Shown: positions 25,699-34,810, counted from the first letter of the stretch. The stretch: DNA of 64,000 nucleotides from Streptomyces bikiniensis (GCA_000716465.1 JNWL01000002.1:389644-453643); one strand, 5' to 3'. Numbers and translations: made by a program. Notes: generated by a model not told the origin, from the sequence alone.

Positions 25699-27312
25699 AT
25701 GACTCAGCAGGGGGACAGCTGGTGGGACAAGCTCTACGACGAGTCGGCGCCGGACACGGGCCCGACGGCCTCGGGTGACACGCTCGACGACCGCTTCGAC
25801 ACGGCGGCCCGCGCCACGACGGGCCCACCGGGCGGGGCGCCGGCCGACACGACGGTCCCGCCCGACGCGAAGAGCCCGACCCGCCCGGCGGGCCCGGGCC
25901 CCCGGGCCGCGGCACCGGCTCCAGCGCCGAAGAGCACCGCCCCGGAGCCCGTGCCACCACCCGTACCGACCGCGCCGCCCGCACCACCCGTACCGACCAC
26001 ACCACCCGCACCACCAGCACCGGTCGCCCCACCCACGCCGGTCGCGGCCCCCGAGCCGCCCGCTCCCGCACCGCACGCTCCCGGCCCGCCCGTTCCCGGG
26101 CGGGCCCCCTGGGAGGCCGCCGAGACCGGGCCGCGGACCTTCCCCGCCCCGCCGGTCGAAGCGCCCACCGTCCAGGTGCCGGTGCCTCCCGACCCGCCGG
26201 GGCAGGACCCGGACCCGGAACCGGAACCGGGGGAGGAGAAGGAACGGGACCCGGAGAAGGAGCAGGCGTCGGCCCGCACCGACCACGCCCCGACCGTCCA
26301 GGTCCCCGTCCCCCGCCCCCGTACCGGCTTCGTCGGCAGCAGACCGCCCACCTACGACCCCGAGCCCACCGCCCTGCCCGTCGCCCGCCCCGGCGAACTC
26401 GCCGACGTGGTCGCGGACACCGTCCTCGACGGCGCCCGGTACGGCACCTGCACGCTGCGCGCCGCCTCCGTGCGCGGCGACTCGGCCCGCTTCCGGGGCG
26501 AGCCCCGCCGCGACGCCCTCCTCACCGCCCGCTTCGGCCACGACGAGGCCGCGCTCGTCCTCGTCGCCGTCGCCGCCGGCTCCCGCGCCGCCGAGGACGC
26601 CCACCTCGCCGCCGCCGACGCCTGCCGGTGGATCGCGGAGGCCGTCTGCCGCAGCCACAACCGGCTCTCCGAGGACATCAGGTCCGGCCGTCGCGGCGAC
26701 CTCAAGTCCGGACTGCACCGGCTCACCGACCGCACGTACGGCAAGCTGCGCGCCCGCGCCGCCGAGCGGGACCTCGCCCCCGACGAGTACACCGCCTCCC
26801 TCCGCTGCCTCCTCCTGCCCGCCGACCCCGGCTGCCGCACCCGGGTCTTCTTCGGCATCGGCGGCGGCGGGCTCTTCCGGCTCCGCGACGGCGCCTGGCA
26901 GGACATCGAGCCGCTGCTGCCCGAGCGGGCCGCCGTCACGGGCGCCCCCGTCGTCGGCTTCGGCTCCCCGCCGGCCACCCCGGCCACCCCCGAGGCGACC
27001 GAGGAGGGCGACCGGCTCACCATGGACCTCGGCATCACGACCGCGCCGGGGCCGCTCGTGGAGGAGCCCGTGCCGCCGCCCGCCGAGCCGTTCCGCTTCC
27101 GCGCCTCCGTCGCCCGTCCCGGTGACACCCTGCTGCTCGCCTCGCCCGGCCTCGCCGAGCCGATGCGCGGCGAACCGGACCTCGCCCGCGAGCTCGCCGA
27201 CCGCTGGGCCGGCGCGGAGCCGCCCGGTCTCGCCGCCTTCCTCGCCGACACCCAGCTGAGGGTGACCGGTTACGCCGATGACCGTACGGGGGTGGCCGTC
27301 TGGGAGGCGTGA
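25699..27312 (+). CDS. PP2C-like (serine/threonine phosphatase-type) protein with long Pro-rich N-terminus
   Basis: The protein has 537 residues from the ATG at 25699. Residues 1-230 are a disordered Pro/Ala/Glu-rich region containing many PPAPPVP-type runs. The C-terminal 300 residues resemble the PP2C/PPM fold seen in Streptomyces proteins with RGDSARFRGEPRRDALLTARFG, ALVLVAVAAGSRAAEDAH, RVFFGIGGGGLFRLRDG and DTLLLASPGLAEPM. The canonical DGMGG-type metal site is not evident, so it may be a degenerate, non-catalytic or unusual phosphatase. It lies between the S8 protease and poxB on the same strand. It is probably a cytoplasmic signalling protein; substrate unknown. Confidence 0.65.
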   Translation: MTQQGDSWWDKLYDESAPDTGPTASGDTLDDRFDTAARATTGPPGGAPADTTVPPDAKSPTRPAGPGPRAAAPAPAPKSTAPEPVPPPVPTAPPAPPVPTTPPAPPAPVAPPTPVAAPEPPAPAPHAPGPPVPGRAPWEAAETGPRTFPAPPVEAPTVQVPVPPDPPGQDPDPEPEPGEEKERDPEKEQASARTDHAPTVQVPVPRPRTGFVGSRPPTYDPEPTALPVARPGELADVVADTVLDGARYGTCTLRAASVRGDSARFRGEPRRDALLTARFGHDEAALVLVAVAAGSRAAEDAHLAAADACRWIAEAVCRSHNRLSEDIRSGRRGDLKSGLHRLTDRTYGKLRARAAERDLAPDEYTASLRCLLLPADPGCRTRVFFGIGGGGLFRLRDGAWQDIEPLLPERAAVTGAPVVGFGSPPATPATPEATEEGDRLTMDLGITTAPGPLVEEPVPPPAEPFRFRASVARPGDTLLLASPGLAEPMRGEPDLARELADRWAGAEPPGLAAFLADTQLRVTGYADDRTGVAVWEA

Positions 27313-27339
27313 TCCACCGGGCCGTGTGTTGATGGGACC

Positions 27340-29082
27340 ATGGCCAAGCAGAACGTAGCGGAGCAGTTCGTCGACATCCTCGTGCGCGCGGGCGTGAAAC
27401 GCCTCTACGGCGTGGTCGGCGACAGTCTGAACCCGGTGGTCGACGCGATCCGCCGCACCAAGGGCATCGACTGGATCCACGTCCGGCACGAGGAGGTCGC
27501 CGCCTTCGCCGCGGGCGCCGAGGCCCAGATCACCGGGGGCCTCGCCGCCTGCGCGGGCTCCTGCGGGCCGGGCAACCTGCACCTCATCAACGGCCTGTAC
27601 GACGCCCACCGCTCCATGGCCCCGGTCCTGGCCCTCGCCTCGCACATCCCGTCCAGCGAGATCGGCCTCTCCTACTTCCAGGAGACCCACCCCGACCAGC
27701 TGTTCCGCGAGTGCAGCCACTACAGCGAGCTGATCTCCAGCCCGAAGCAGATGCCCCGGCTGCTCCACACGGCGATCCAGCACGCCGTCGGCCGCGGCGG
27801 CGTCAGCGTCGTCTCGCTGCCCGGCGACGTCGCCGACCAGCCGGCCCCGGAGAAGGCCGTGGAGTCCGCGCTCGTCACCACCCGGCCCACCGTCCGCCCC
27901 GGGGACGCCGAGGTCGACGCCCTGGTCCGGATGATCGACGCCGCCGACCGGGTGACGCTCTTCTGCGGCAGCGGCACCGCCGGGGCGCACGCCGAGGTGA
28001 TGCAGTTCGCCGAGCGGGTCAAGGCGCCGGTCGGCCACGCCCTGCGGGGCAAGGAGTGGATCCAGTACTCGAATCCGTACGACGTCGGCATGAGCGGGCT
28101 GCTCGGGTACGGCGCCGCCTACGAGGCCACCCACGAGTGCGACCTGCTGATCCTGCTCGGCACCGACTTCCCGTACAACGCCTTCCTGCCCGACGACGTC
28201 AAGATTGTCCAGGTGGACGTCAGGGCCGAGCACCTCGGGCGCCGCTCCCGGCTCGACCTCGCCGTCTGGGGCGACGTCCGGGAGACCCTGCGCTGCGTGA
28301 TCCCCCGGGTCCGGGCCAAGAAGGACCGCCGCTTCCTCGACAAGATGCTCAAGAAGCACGCCGACGCCCTCGAAGGGGTCGTCAAGGCCTACACCCGCAA
28401 GGTCGAGAAGCACGTCCCCGTCCACCCCGAGTACGTCGCCTCCGTGATCGACGAACTCGCCGACGAGGACGCCGTCTTCACCGTCGACACCGGCATGTGC
28501 AACGTCTGGGCGGCCCGCTACCTCACGCCCAACGGGCGGCGCAGGATCATCGGCTCGTTCAGCCACGGCTCGATGGCGAACGCGCTCCCGCAGGCGATCG
28601 GCGCCCAGTTCACCGACCTGAACCGGCAGGTCGTCTCGCTCTCGGGCGACGGCGGGTTCTCCATGCTCATGGGCGACTTCCTCACCCTCGTGCAGTACGA
28701 CCTGCCCGTGAAGGTCGTCGTCTTCAACAACTCCTCGCTCGGCATGGTCGAGCTGGAAATGATGGTCGCCGGCCTGCCCTCGTACGGGACGACGAACAAG
28801 AACCCGGACTTCGCCGCCATCGCCCGCGCCGCCGGCGCCCACGGCATCCGGGTCGAGAAGCCCAAGCAGCTCGCGGGCGCCCTCAAGGAGGCCTTCAGGC
28901 ACAAGGGCCCGGCCCTGGTGGACGTCGTCACCGACCCCAACGCGCTCTCCATCCCGCCCAAGATCAAGGCGGACATGGTGACCGGCTTCGCGCTCTCCGC
29001 CAGCAAGATCGTCCTGGACGGGGGCGTCGGGAAGATGCTCCAGATGGCGCGTTCCAACCTGCGGAACGTGCCCAGGCCCTGA
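27340..29082 (+). CDS. poxB: Thiamine-pyrophosphate pyruvate dehydrogenase (quinone)/pyruvate oxidase
   Basis: The protein has 580 residues, the usual family length. The N-terminal TPP pyrimidine domain carries YGVVGDSLNPVVDAI and the activating glutamate in VRHEEVAAFAAGAEAQ. The central FAD/nucleotide domain follows (DRVTLFCGSGTAGAH). The C-terminal TPP-binding motif is GDGGFSMLMGDFLTL, ending about 28 residues later in VVFNN. The pattern is that of PoxB, which oxidatively decarboxylates pyruvate to acetate and CO2 and passes electrons to the quinone pool; acetolactate synthase-type activity is the main alternative. The start follows the PP2C-like gene by 27 bases, so the two may be co-transcribed. 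Confidence 0.85.
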   Translation: MAKQNVAEQFVDILVRAGVKRLYGVVGDSLNPVVDAIRRTKGIDWIHVRHEEVAAFAAGAEAQITGGLAACAGSCGPGNLHLINGLYDAHRSMAPVLALASHIPSSEIGLSYFQETHPDQLFRECSHYSELISSPKQMPRLLHTAIQHAVGRGGVSVVSLPGDVADQPAPEKAVESALVTTRPTVRPGDAEVDALVRMIDAADRVTLFCGSGTAGAHAEVMQFAERVKAPVGHALRGKEWIQYSNPYDVGMSGLLGYGAAYEATHECDLLILLGTDFPYNAFLPDDVKIVQVDVRAEHLGRRSRLDLAVWGDVRETLRCVIPRVRAKKDRRFLDKMLKKHADALEGVVKAYTRKVEKHVPVHPEYVASVIDELADEDAVFTVDTGMCNVWAARYLTPNGRRRIIGSFSHGSMANALPQAIGAQFTDLNRQVVSLSGDGGFSMLMGDFLTLVQYDLPVKVVVFNNSSLGMVELEMMVAGLPSYGTTNKNPDFAAIARAAGAHGIRVEKPKQLAGALKEAFRHKGPALVDVVTDPNALSIPPKIKADMVTGFALSASKIVLDGGVGKMLQMARSNLRNVPRP

Positions 29083-29167
29083 CCCTCCGCCACGACCCAT
29101 GTGTGCCGACGGTCCTGTGGGGCATTCATCCCCGTGAGCCTGTTCGACGCGACCACGGGTGGGGGAC

Positions 29168-29572
29168 ATGACCGGGGAGTCACGACAGCCGACTCAACTG
29201 CTCAGAAAGGTGGGCTGCGCGGATCTCACGGCCGTACCGGAAGTACGGCACGCCTTACGCGAACTGCTGCGGAAGTGGGGCGGTCCTGGCGCCTCCGACG
29301 TGGCCGAACTCCTCACCAGCGAGCTGGTGACCAACGCCCTGGTGCACACCGACCACGGGGCCGTCGTGACCGCGACGGTCGTCCCCGAGCAGCTGAGGGT
29401 CGAGGTCCGCGACTTCGTCCCCGGCCTGGACGCGCCGCACGCGCTGCCCGACGACGACCGTACGAACGGCCGGGGGCTCGTCCTCGTCCAGGCCCTGGCC
29501 GACTCCTGGGGAGTCGAGGACCAGGGGGTGGGCAAGGTGGTGTGGTTCGAACTGAACGGCGGGGCCGCCTGA
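29168..29572 (+). CDS. RsbW-like HATPase (anti-sigma/regulatory ATP-binding protein)
   Basis: This 134-residue protein starts at ATG 29168, with a G-rich ribosome-binding sequence just upstream; an in-frame GTG at 29159 is possible. It is a lone GHKL ATPase domain with an N-box ELVTNALVHT, then VRDFVPGLD and the G2-like box GRGLVLVQALADSWG. Dozens of such short HATPase_c proteins occur in Streptomyces; some are anti-sigma factors or partners of anti-anti-sigma proteins. No sigma factor or STAS partner is adjacent, so its target is unknown. Confidence 0.82.
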   Translation: MTGESRQPTQLLRKVGCADLTAVPEVRHALRELLRKWGGPGASDVAELLTSELVTNALVHTDHGAVVTATVVPEQLRVEVRDFVPGLDAPHALPDDDRTNGRGLVLVQALADSWGVEDQGVGKVVWFELNGGAA

Positions 29573-29606
29573 GGGGGCGACCCCGCCGTTCTCCGTACTT
29601 CCTCGC

Positions 29607-30719
29607 TCAGCCGAACTGCTGCTCCAGGTCCTTGAGCTTGCGCTCCAGGGAGTCGAGACGGGGCAGCGCCTGGGTGTCGTCCTCGGCGGTGAGGTCCACC
29701 GTCCGGGAGTCTCCCGTCCGGGGCTCATCGCCCCTCACGGCTTGCAGGGACGGCCGGGGGCGAAGGGGCAGCTGTCCGGGGTCCGCTATGGCGGGCTCCA
29801 CGACGGGTGCCTGGACGGCGCCCGTCGTGGAGCCCGACCCGGAGACCTGGGCGGGCGCCGAGCCCGGGGCGGCCGTGGCGTTCAGCGCCGCCATCTCGAC
29901 CTGGCGGCCGCCGCCGCGGCCGATCCCGAAGGAACGGTGCTGGCGGTTGATCGCCTTGAGCCGGGCCCGGTCCAGCTTCACCTGGTCCCGCCTGCGGATC
30001 CGGTTCTGCTCCTTCTCCCTGCGGTCCTCCCGGACCTCGTCGACCGCCTCGTCCAGGGTCCGCACGCCCTCCAGGAGCATCAGGGACCAGGCCGCGAAGG
30101 TCTCCCGGGGAGCCCTCAGCCAGCGGACGATCCGGATCTGCGGCAGCGGACGGGGCACGAGGCCCTGTTCGCGCAGCGCGGCCCGGCGGGTCTGCTTCAG
30201 CGCCCGGTCGAAGAGGACCGCCGCCGAGAGGGACATGCCCGCGAAGAAGTGCGGGGCCCCGTCGTGGCCGAAGCCCCTGGGCGCGTGCACCCAGTTGAAC
30301 CAGGCCGCCGCGCCCGCGAACAGCCAGACGAGCAGGCGCGAGCCGAGGGCCGCGTCGCCGTGGCTGGCCTCGCGGACGGCGAGCACCGAGCAGAACATGG
30401 CGGCGCCGTCGAGGCCGAAGGGCACCAGGTACTCCCAGCCGCCGGAGAGGCTGAGGTTCTGGCGGCCGAAGCCCACGAGCCCGTGGAAGGAGAGCGCGGC
30501 CGCGACGGCCGCACAGCAGAACAGCAGGCCGTACGAGGCGAATCCGTAGACCGCCTCCTTGCGCCTGCGGCGCTCCTCGCTGCGTTCCCAGGAGTCCTCG
30601 GCCGGGGCCTGGTCACCGGCGCGCTTCCCGCGCGCGAGCACCGCCACCGCCGTCAGGACTCCGGCGACCATCACGCCGCCCGGGAGCAGCCAGTCCAGCG
30701 ATATGTCGGTCAGTCTCAT
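29607..30719 (-). CDS. DUF2637 (SpdB-like) membrane protein
   Basis: The protein has 370 residues. Hydrophobic segments lie at the N-terminus (WLLPGGVMVAGVLTAVAVL), at YGFASYGLLFCCAAVAAALS, YLVPFGLDGAAMFCSVLAV and LLVWLFAGAAAWFNWVHAP. A charged cytoplasmic region (EVREDRREKEQNRIRRRDQ) and a disordered Pro/Ala tail with a final coiled coil (LDSLERKLKDLEQQFG) follow. DUF2637 proteins are related to SpdB spread proteins of actinomycete conjugative plasmids, but chromosomal copies outside transfer modules are common. No Tra/FtsK protein lies nearby, so a plasmid origin is not supported. Confidence 0.78.
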   Translation of the reverse strand: MRLTDISLDWLLPGGVMVAGVLTAVAVLARGKRAGDQAPAEDSWERSEERRRRKEAVYGFASYGLLFCCAAVAAALSFHGLVGFGRQNLSLSGGWEYLVPFGLDGAAMFCSVLAVREASHGDAALGSRLLVWLFAGAAAWFNWVHAPRGFGHDGAPHFFAGMSLSAAVLFDRALKQTRRAALREQGLVPRPLPQIRIVRWLRAPRETFAAWSLMLLEGVRTLDEAVDEVREDRREKEQNRIRRRDQVKLDRARLKAINRQHRSFGIGRGGGRQVEMAALNATAAPGSAPAQVSGSGSTTGAVQAPVVEPAIADPGQLPLRPRPSLQAVRGDEPRTGDSRTVDLTAEDDTQALPRLDSLERKLKDLEQQFG

Positions 30720-30913
30720 GCGGTGTCCCTTGCATCGCGGTAGGGCGTTCGGTCGCCCATACTGACCGACCCCGCGCGATGCTCACGCCGTTTCGGGGCA
30801 AGAGCACGCCATCGGGGTGCGGGGCCATACGAATAGGGGCGATCTGGTCGAACGCCCTTGCAAGGGAAGGGAGTTGTGTTCGATTGACGTCACCCTTCCG
30901 GGTGGTGTGATCG
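30720..30913. other. Intergenic region, no gene seen
   Basis: This is the upstream region of the DUF2637 gene (minus strand) and the 3' flank of the FhuF-like gene. A small dyad CACCC-TTCC-GGGTG at 30891-30904 ends 9 bases after the FhuF-like stop and may be its terminator. Confidence 0.4.
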
Positions 30914-31780
30914 TCAGGCGGCCGCGGTCAGCCGCTGGACCCGGTCGGCGTCGCAGGTGCGCGGGCAGGTGACGCAGGTGTCCTCGGGGCGCAGCGTGTA
31001 GAAGAAGCAGCAGGTGGCCCGGTCCCGGGTGGTCAGCGGGGCGCCGTCCGGCCCCTCGGCGCCGGGCAGCTCCCGGAAGCCCGCGGCCCCCGCGTACGGC
31101 TTGTACGGCTTGGCGGTGCCCGGCATGAGGAGTTCCAGCTCCTCCGTCGCGCGCCGCTCCTCGCCGAGCAGGGTGCCGACGTACCAGAGGCCCTCGACGA
31201 TCTCGTCCGTCGCCATCCCCCACAGGGCCCGGCGGCCGCGCCGCATCCGGGAGCCGAAGCCGTCGAGGACCGCCTCGAAGTGTTCGGCGAGCGAGGAGCG
31301 CACCTCGGCCCGCAGTGCCTCCTCGTCGGCGACGACCCGGGCGCCGGGCAGGGCCGCGGCGGGGTCGTCCGGCAGGCAGGCGAACTCCTCGATCCGGACC
31401 GCCATGCGGCCGAGGGCGCGCTGGAAGGCCACGTTCCGGACGGGCAGGCGGGGGACCCGGCGGTGCAGGAACCAGGGGACGGTGACCAGGAGGCAGGCGG
31501 GCCAGGCGTAGCGGTGCAGCCCGAAGCCGGCGACGACGTCGGGACGGGCCCGGGTGCCGTAGTCGCGCAGCACCTGCTCGTCGTCCCAGGCCAGGAAGGC
31601 GTCCAGCTCGGCTCCGCCGGCCGCGAGCGCCTCGGCGCCGACCCAGCCCTCGCCGCGCGGCAGGAGTGCGCCCGGGGCGTGTTCCTCTATGCGCAGGTAC
31701 GAGAAGACCTCGGCGAGGCGGGCGTAGGAGGCCGCGACGGGCGAGGCGGGCGGGGCGGACAACAGGGCGGGGACGGTCAT
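30914..31780 (-). CDS. FhuF-like (2Fe-2S) ferric siderophore reductase
   Basis: This 288-residue protein starts at ATG 31780, with GGTGG five bases upstream. The body matches the FhuF/IucA-associated reductase family (HRYAWPACLLVTVPWFLHRR; ALWGMATDEIVEGLWYVGTL). It ends in the atypical C-C-x10-C-x2-C cluster (CCFFYTLRPEDTCVTC) that binds a 2Fe-2S centre. Such proteins release iron from imported ferric siderophores in the cytoplasm. A palindromic iron box at 31805-31823, about 25 bases upstream of the start, indicates repression by a DmdR/IdeR-type regulator when iron is plentiful. No siderophore transporter or synthetase is adjacent. Confidence 0.87.
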   Translation of the reverse strand: MTVPALLSAPPASPVAASYARLAEVFSYLRIEEHAPGALLPRGEGWVGAEALAAGGAELDAFLAWDDEQVLRDYGTRARPDVVAGFGLHRYAWPACLLVTVPWFLHRRVPRLPVRNVAFQRALGRMAVRIEEFACLPDDPAAALPGARVVADEEALRAEVRSSLAEHFEAVLDGFGSRMRRGRRALWGMATDEIVEGLWYVGTLLGEERRATEELELLMPGTAKPYKPYAGAAGFRELPGAEGPDGAPLTTRDRATCCFFYTLRPEDTCVTCPRTCDADRVQRLTAAA

Positions 31781-31804
31781 GCGGACCACCGAATCGCGAT
31801 CGTT

Positions 31805-31823
31805 GGCAGGTAAGGCTTACCTT
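31805..31823. promoter_or_regulatory. Iron box (DmdR/IdeR-type operator)
   Basis: The 19-mer GCAGGTAAGGCTTACCTTA has the perfect 13-bp core palindrome GGTAA-GGC-TTACC (31808-31820). It is close to the actinobacterial iron-box consensus TTAGGTTAGGCTAACCTAA. Its place directly before the FhuF-like gene supports iron-dependent repression. Confidence 0.8.
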
Positions 31824-31973
31824 ACCCGATTCGATCGGCTGTCTCACCACCAGCACACCGTTCCGACCTGCGAGGCGTCTCTCACACCCCTGACGGCGGC
31901 TCGTTCGCCTATGGTGCACAGAGGTCCCGCGCGACGCGAGCCGGGACCGGCACGAGGCCCCAGGAGGACCCGG

Positions 31974-33077
31974 GTGGAGCAGGGAGCGGCGCGCGAGCGG
32001 ACGACGGAGACCCCGTCCCCGGCCTCGCCCCCCGCCGACGCCGCGCACGACCGGCCGACGGCCCCGGCCGGGCCCGCGCGACCCTCCCGCGTACCGGACC
32101 AGGCCCGGAGCCCGGAACCGGGCCGGGACCAGGACGCGGATCGCGAGCGCGAAGCGGCCGCCCCGGTCCCGCGCCCGGACCGGGGACGCGACACGGAGCC
32201 GCGCCCGGACCGGCGCCCCGGCCGGGACCGGGCCACGGCCCCGGACCCGGCACGGACCGCGGAGCCACGTCCGGGCCGGCACCCGAAGCAGGGCGCGACC
32301 CCGCACCCCGGGCGGCGCCCGGGGCGGGGTCGGGGCACGGCCCCGGGTCGGAGCGCGGACCCGCGCCCCGGGCAGGGGCGAGACGCGGTCCCGGAGGTTC
32401 CGGACGCGCGGGGCGAGCACACCCACGGTGAGGCGGTCGGGCTCGTGCCCCGGCCCGTGCGGCGGCACTCGGTCCGGGGGCAGATCCTCGAAGCGCTCCG
32501 CACCGCCCTCGTCGGGGGCGAACTGGTCCCCGGCGAGGTGTACTCCGCGCCCGCCCTCGCCGAGCGCTTCGGCGTCTCCGCGACCCCCGTCCGCGAGGCC
32601 ATGCAGCGCCTGGCCGTCGAGGGCGCCGTCGAGGTCGTGCCGAACCGCGGCTTCCGCGTCGCCGAGCGCACCCCCCGCGAACTGGCCGAGCTGGCCGAGA
32701 TCCGCGCGCTCATCGAGGTCCCCGTCATGCTGCGGCTCGCCCGCACCGTCCCCGCCGCCCGCTGGGCCGAGCTGCGCCCGCTGGCCGAGGCCACCGCGAC
32801 CGCCGCCGCCCGGGGCGACCGCGCCCACTACGCCGAGGCCGACCGCGCCTTCCACCGGGCCGTCCTCTCCCTCGCCGGGAACCAGCAGCTCCTCGCCGTC
32901 GCCGACGACCTCCACCGCCGCTCCCAGTGGCCCCTGATCAGCGCCCCCACCCTCCGCCACGGCGTCCTCGTCGCCGACGCCGCCGAGCACACCGCCCTGC
33001 TCGACGCCCTGATCGCCCAGGACCTGACGGTCGTCCGGGCCCTGGTGCGGGAGCACTTCACCGGATCGGAGTGCTGA
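31974..33077 (+). CDS. GntR-family (FCD) transcriptional regulator with long disordered N-terminus
   Basis: The protein has 367 residues from the GTG at 31974, with AGGAGG seven bases upstream, which decides the start despite an unusually long N-terminus. Residues 1-150 are a Pro/Arg/Asp/Gly-rich disordered tract (PRPDRRPGRDRATAPDPART). The winged helix then follows (QILEALRTALVGGELVPGE, LAERFGVSATPVREAMQRL, VVPNRGFRVA), with an FCD ligand-binding domain (AEIRALIEVPVMLRLA, ADRAFHRAVLSLAGNQQLL, AAEHTALLDALIAQD). FCD regulators normally sense small carboxylates or sugars acids. The neighbours do not reveal its regulon. Confidence 0.85.
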   Translation: MEQGAARERTTETPSPASPPADAAHDRPTAPAGPARPSRVPDQARSPEPGRDQDADREREAAAPVPRPDRGRDTEPRPDRRPGRDRATAPDPARTAEPRPGRHPKQGATPHPGRRPGRGRGTAPGRSADPRPGQGRDAVPEVPDARGEHTHGEAVGLVPRPVRRHSVRGQILEALRTALVGGELVPGEVYSAPALAERFGVSATPVREAMQRLAVEGAVEVVPNRGFRVAERTPRELAELAEIRALIEVPVMLRLARTVPAARWAELRPLAEATATAAARGDRAHYAEADRAFHRAVLSLAGNQQLLAVADDLHRRSQWPLISAPTLRHGVLVADAAEHTALLDALIAQDLTVVRALVREHFTGSEC

Positions 33078-33142
33078 GCGCCCGGGACGACTAAGGTCAT
33101 GGGCGTCAGCCGCTCGCACCGTGCCGTCCGTGAGGTGTCCCC

Positions 33143-34810
33143 ATGCCGTCCGCGACCCCGTCCCCGGCCTGGGACGGACGCCGGCCCGCCACCGGTACGG
33201 AGCCCGGGGCCGCGGCCCTGCTCGGCTGGCTCACCGACCCCGACGCGCCCCGGCTCTGCCTCGTCACCGGCGCCCCCGGCAGCGGCAAGACCGCCCTGCT
33301 CGGCTGGCTCGCCGCGCACGGCCCGCGCTCCGGCCGCACCCGCCGCCGCCCCGCCCGGGTCCTCGTCCCGCTGGCCGGACAGAGCGCCCTCGGCGCGGCC
33401 TGGACCGTCGCCGACCGCCTCGGCGTGGTCGCCGGAACCCCGGGCGACCTCGTCGACGCCCTCGCCACCAGCGAGGCGCGCCCCACCGGCCGGGCCGTCC
33501 TCCTCCTCACGGACCTGCACGCCGCCGCCGAACCCGACGCGCTCGCCCGGCTGGTCACGGAACTCGCCGGGGTGGGCCGGATCCGCCTCGTGGTCGAGGC
33601 CCGCGACGACACCCCCGCCCTCGCCGCCCTGCGCGCCGGCCGCCGGGCCGCCGTCGTGGACCTCGACCGCGACGGCGGCCCCCTCGACCCGCCCGAGGAG
33701 CCCGCCCGGCCGCTGCCGGACCTCTCCGACCCGGCGGCCGTCTGCGCCGCCGACCCGCTGCTCGTCACCACGGCGTACGTCACCGGCTCCGCCCCGGCCG
33801 GCGTGCCCGGCACCCTCGACGGGCCCGAGCCGTCCGGCCGCCCCGGCGAGACCACCACCGACGACCACGGCGGGCTGCGCACCGCCTGGATGCGGGCCGG
33901 GCAGTCCCTCTGCCGGGCCCAACCCCCGGCGGACCGGGCCCTGGTGCTGCTCGCCGCGCTCGGCGACGGGGCCGACCCGCGGCTGCGCCCCGCCCTCGCG
34001 GAGCTCGCCGCCGCCGCGCCCTGGCGGCTCCGCTGGGCCCGCCACCGGGGCGACCTGACCCCGCCCTGGCCGGGACCCGTCACCGTCCTCGGCTCGGCGG
34101 GCGGCCCGCTGGAGGGCACCCTGCTCGTGGGCGACCGCACCGGCACCGTACGCCTGCTGCACGAGGCCGACGCGACCTCCGCCGGGCGCCTGGCGCACAC
34201 CGTCCCCGGCCGGCCCACCGCCCTCGCGCCCGCGCCGGACGGCACGGTGCTGATCCTGGACGACCGGGGCCGACTGCACACCGTACGGGGGACGGCGCCC
34301 CGGCCCCCGTACCTGGAGCGCCTCACCGAGGCGGTCTCCGCGACCCTCGCCCGCCACCCCGGCACGGCCCTCGCGGCGATCGGCGGGTCGGTGGTGGTGG
34401 GGGACCGGCTCGGCTCCGTGCACGCCTTCGGCCTCACCGGACTCCACCAGGCGGCCTCCCACAGCGGCCGGGTCACGGCGGTCGCGGCGGTGGAGTCCGA
34501 GACCCCCTTCGTCTGCTCGGGCGGCGCCGACGGGACCGTACGGCTCTGGACCCCGGGCCGCGATCCGCGCCCCGAACCCCTCGCCGAGCGCCGCTCGCCG
34601 GTGGTCTCCCTGCACGCCGCGGAGACCCCGAACGGCCCCCTGGTCGCCGCGGCCTGGGGCGACGGCCTCGTGGAGCTGCACCGGCCGGAGGGCGGTCCGA
34701 AGCTCTCCTTCCGGCCGGGGCCCCCGGTCCGCGCCGTCGCCGTCACCGGCTCCGGGTCCCTCCTCGTCGGCACCGACGAGAGCCTGCTCTGCCTCGCGGC
34801 GAAGGAGTGA
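33143..34810 (+). CDS. P-loop ATPase with C-terminal beta-propeller (WD40-like) repeats
   Basis: The protein has 555 residues from ATG 33143. A Walker A motif GAPGSGKT lies near residue 45, and a Walker B-like VLLLTDLHAA near residue 120. The N-terminal half resembles a truncated AAA/NACHT-like ATPase. The C-terminal half contains WD40-type blades, clearest at VFVCSGGADGTVRLW-like (residues PFVCSGGADGTVRLWTPG), GTLLVGDRTGTVRLL and SGRVTAVAAV. The fused NTPase plus propeller layout is typical of Streptomyces signalling or scaffold proteins, several of which belong to STAND-type systems. No effector domain is present. It converges with a TPR gene. Function not known. Confidence 0.7.
   Translation: MPSATPSPAWDGRRPATGTEPGAAALLGWLTDPDAPRLCLVTGAPGSGKTALLGWLAAHGPRSGRTRRRPARVLVPLAGQSALGAAWTVADRLGVVAGTPGDLVDALATSEARPTGRAVLLLTDLHAAAEPDALARLVTELAGVGRIRLVVEARDDTPALAALRAGRRAAVVDLDRDGGPLDPPEEPARPLPDLSDPAAVCAADPLLVTTAYVTGSAPAGVPGTLDGPEPSGRPGETTTDDHGGLRTAWMRAGQSLCRAQPPADRALVLLAALGDGADPRLRPALAELAAAAPWRLRWARHRGDLTPPWPGPVTVLGSAGGPLEGTLLVGDRTGTVRLLHEADATSAGRLAHTVPGRPTALAPAPDGTVLILDDRGRLHTVRGTAPRPPYLERLTEAVSATLARHPGTALAAIGGSVVVGDRLGSVHAFGLTGLHQAASHSGRVTAVAAVESETPFVCSGGADGTVRLWTPGRDPRPEPLAERRSPVVSLHAAETPNGPLVAAAWGDGLVELHRPEGGPKLSFRPGPPVRAVAVTGSGSLLVGTDESLLCLAAKE

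Noticed and set aside
21514..29169. A minus-strand open frame of about 2550 codons covering the S8, PP2C-like and poxB genes
   Set aside because: It is antisense to three well-supported genes; its Gly/Ala/Val/Asp-rich composition with no domains is the usual effect of GC-biased third positions read on the other strand.
29607..30719. DUF2637/SpdB-like gene as a sign of an integrated conjugative plasmid
   Set aside because: No Tra/FtsK-type translocase, Rep or intact integrase lies near; chromosomal SpdB-like genes are common in Streptomyces.
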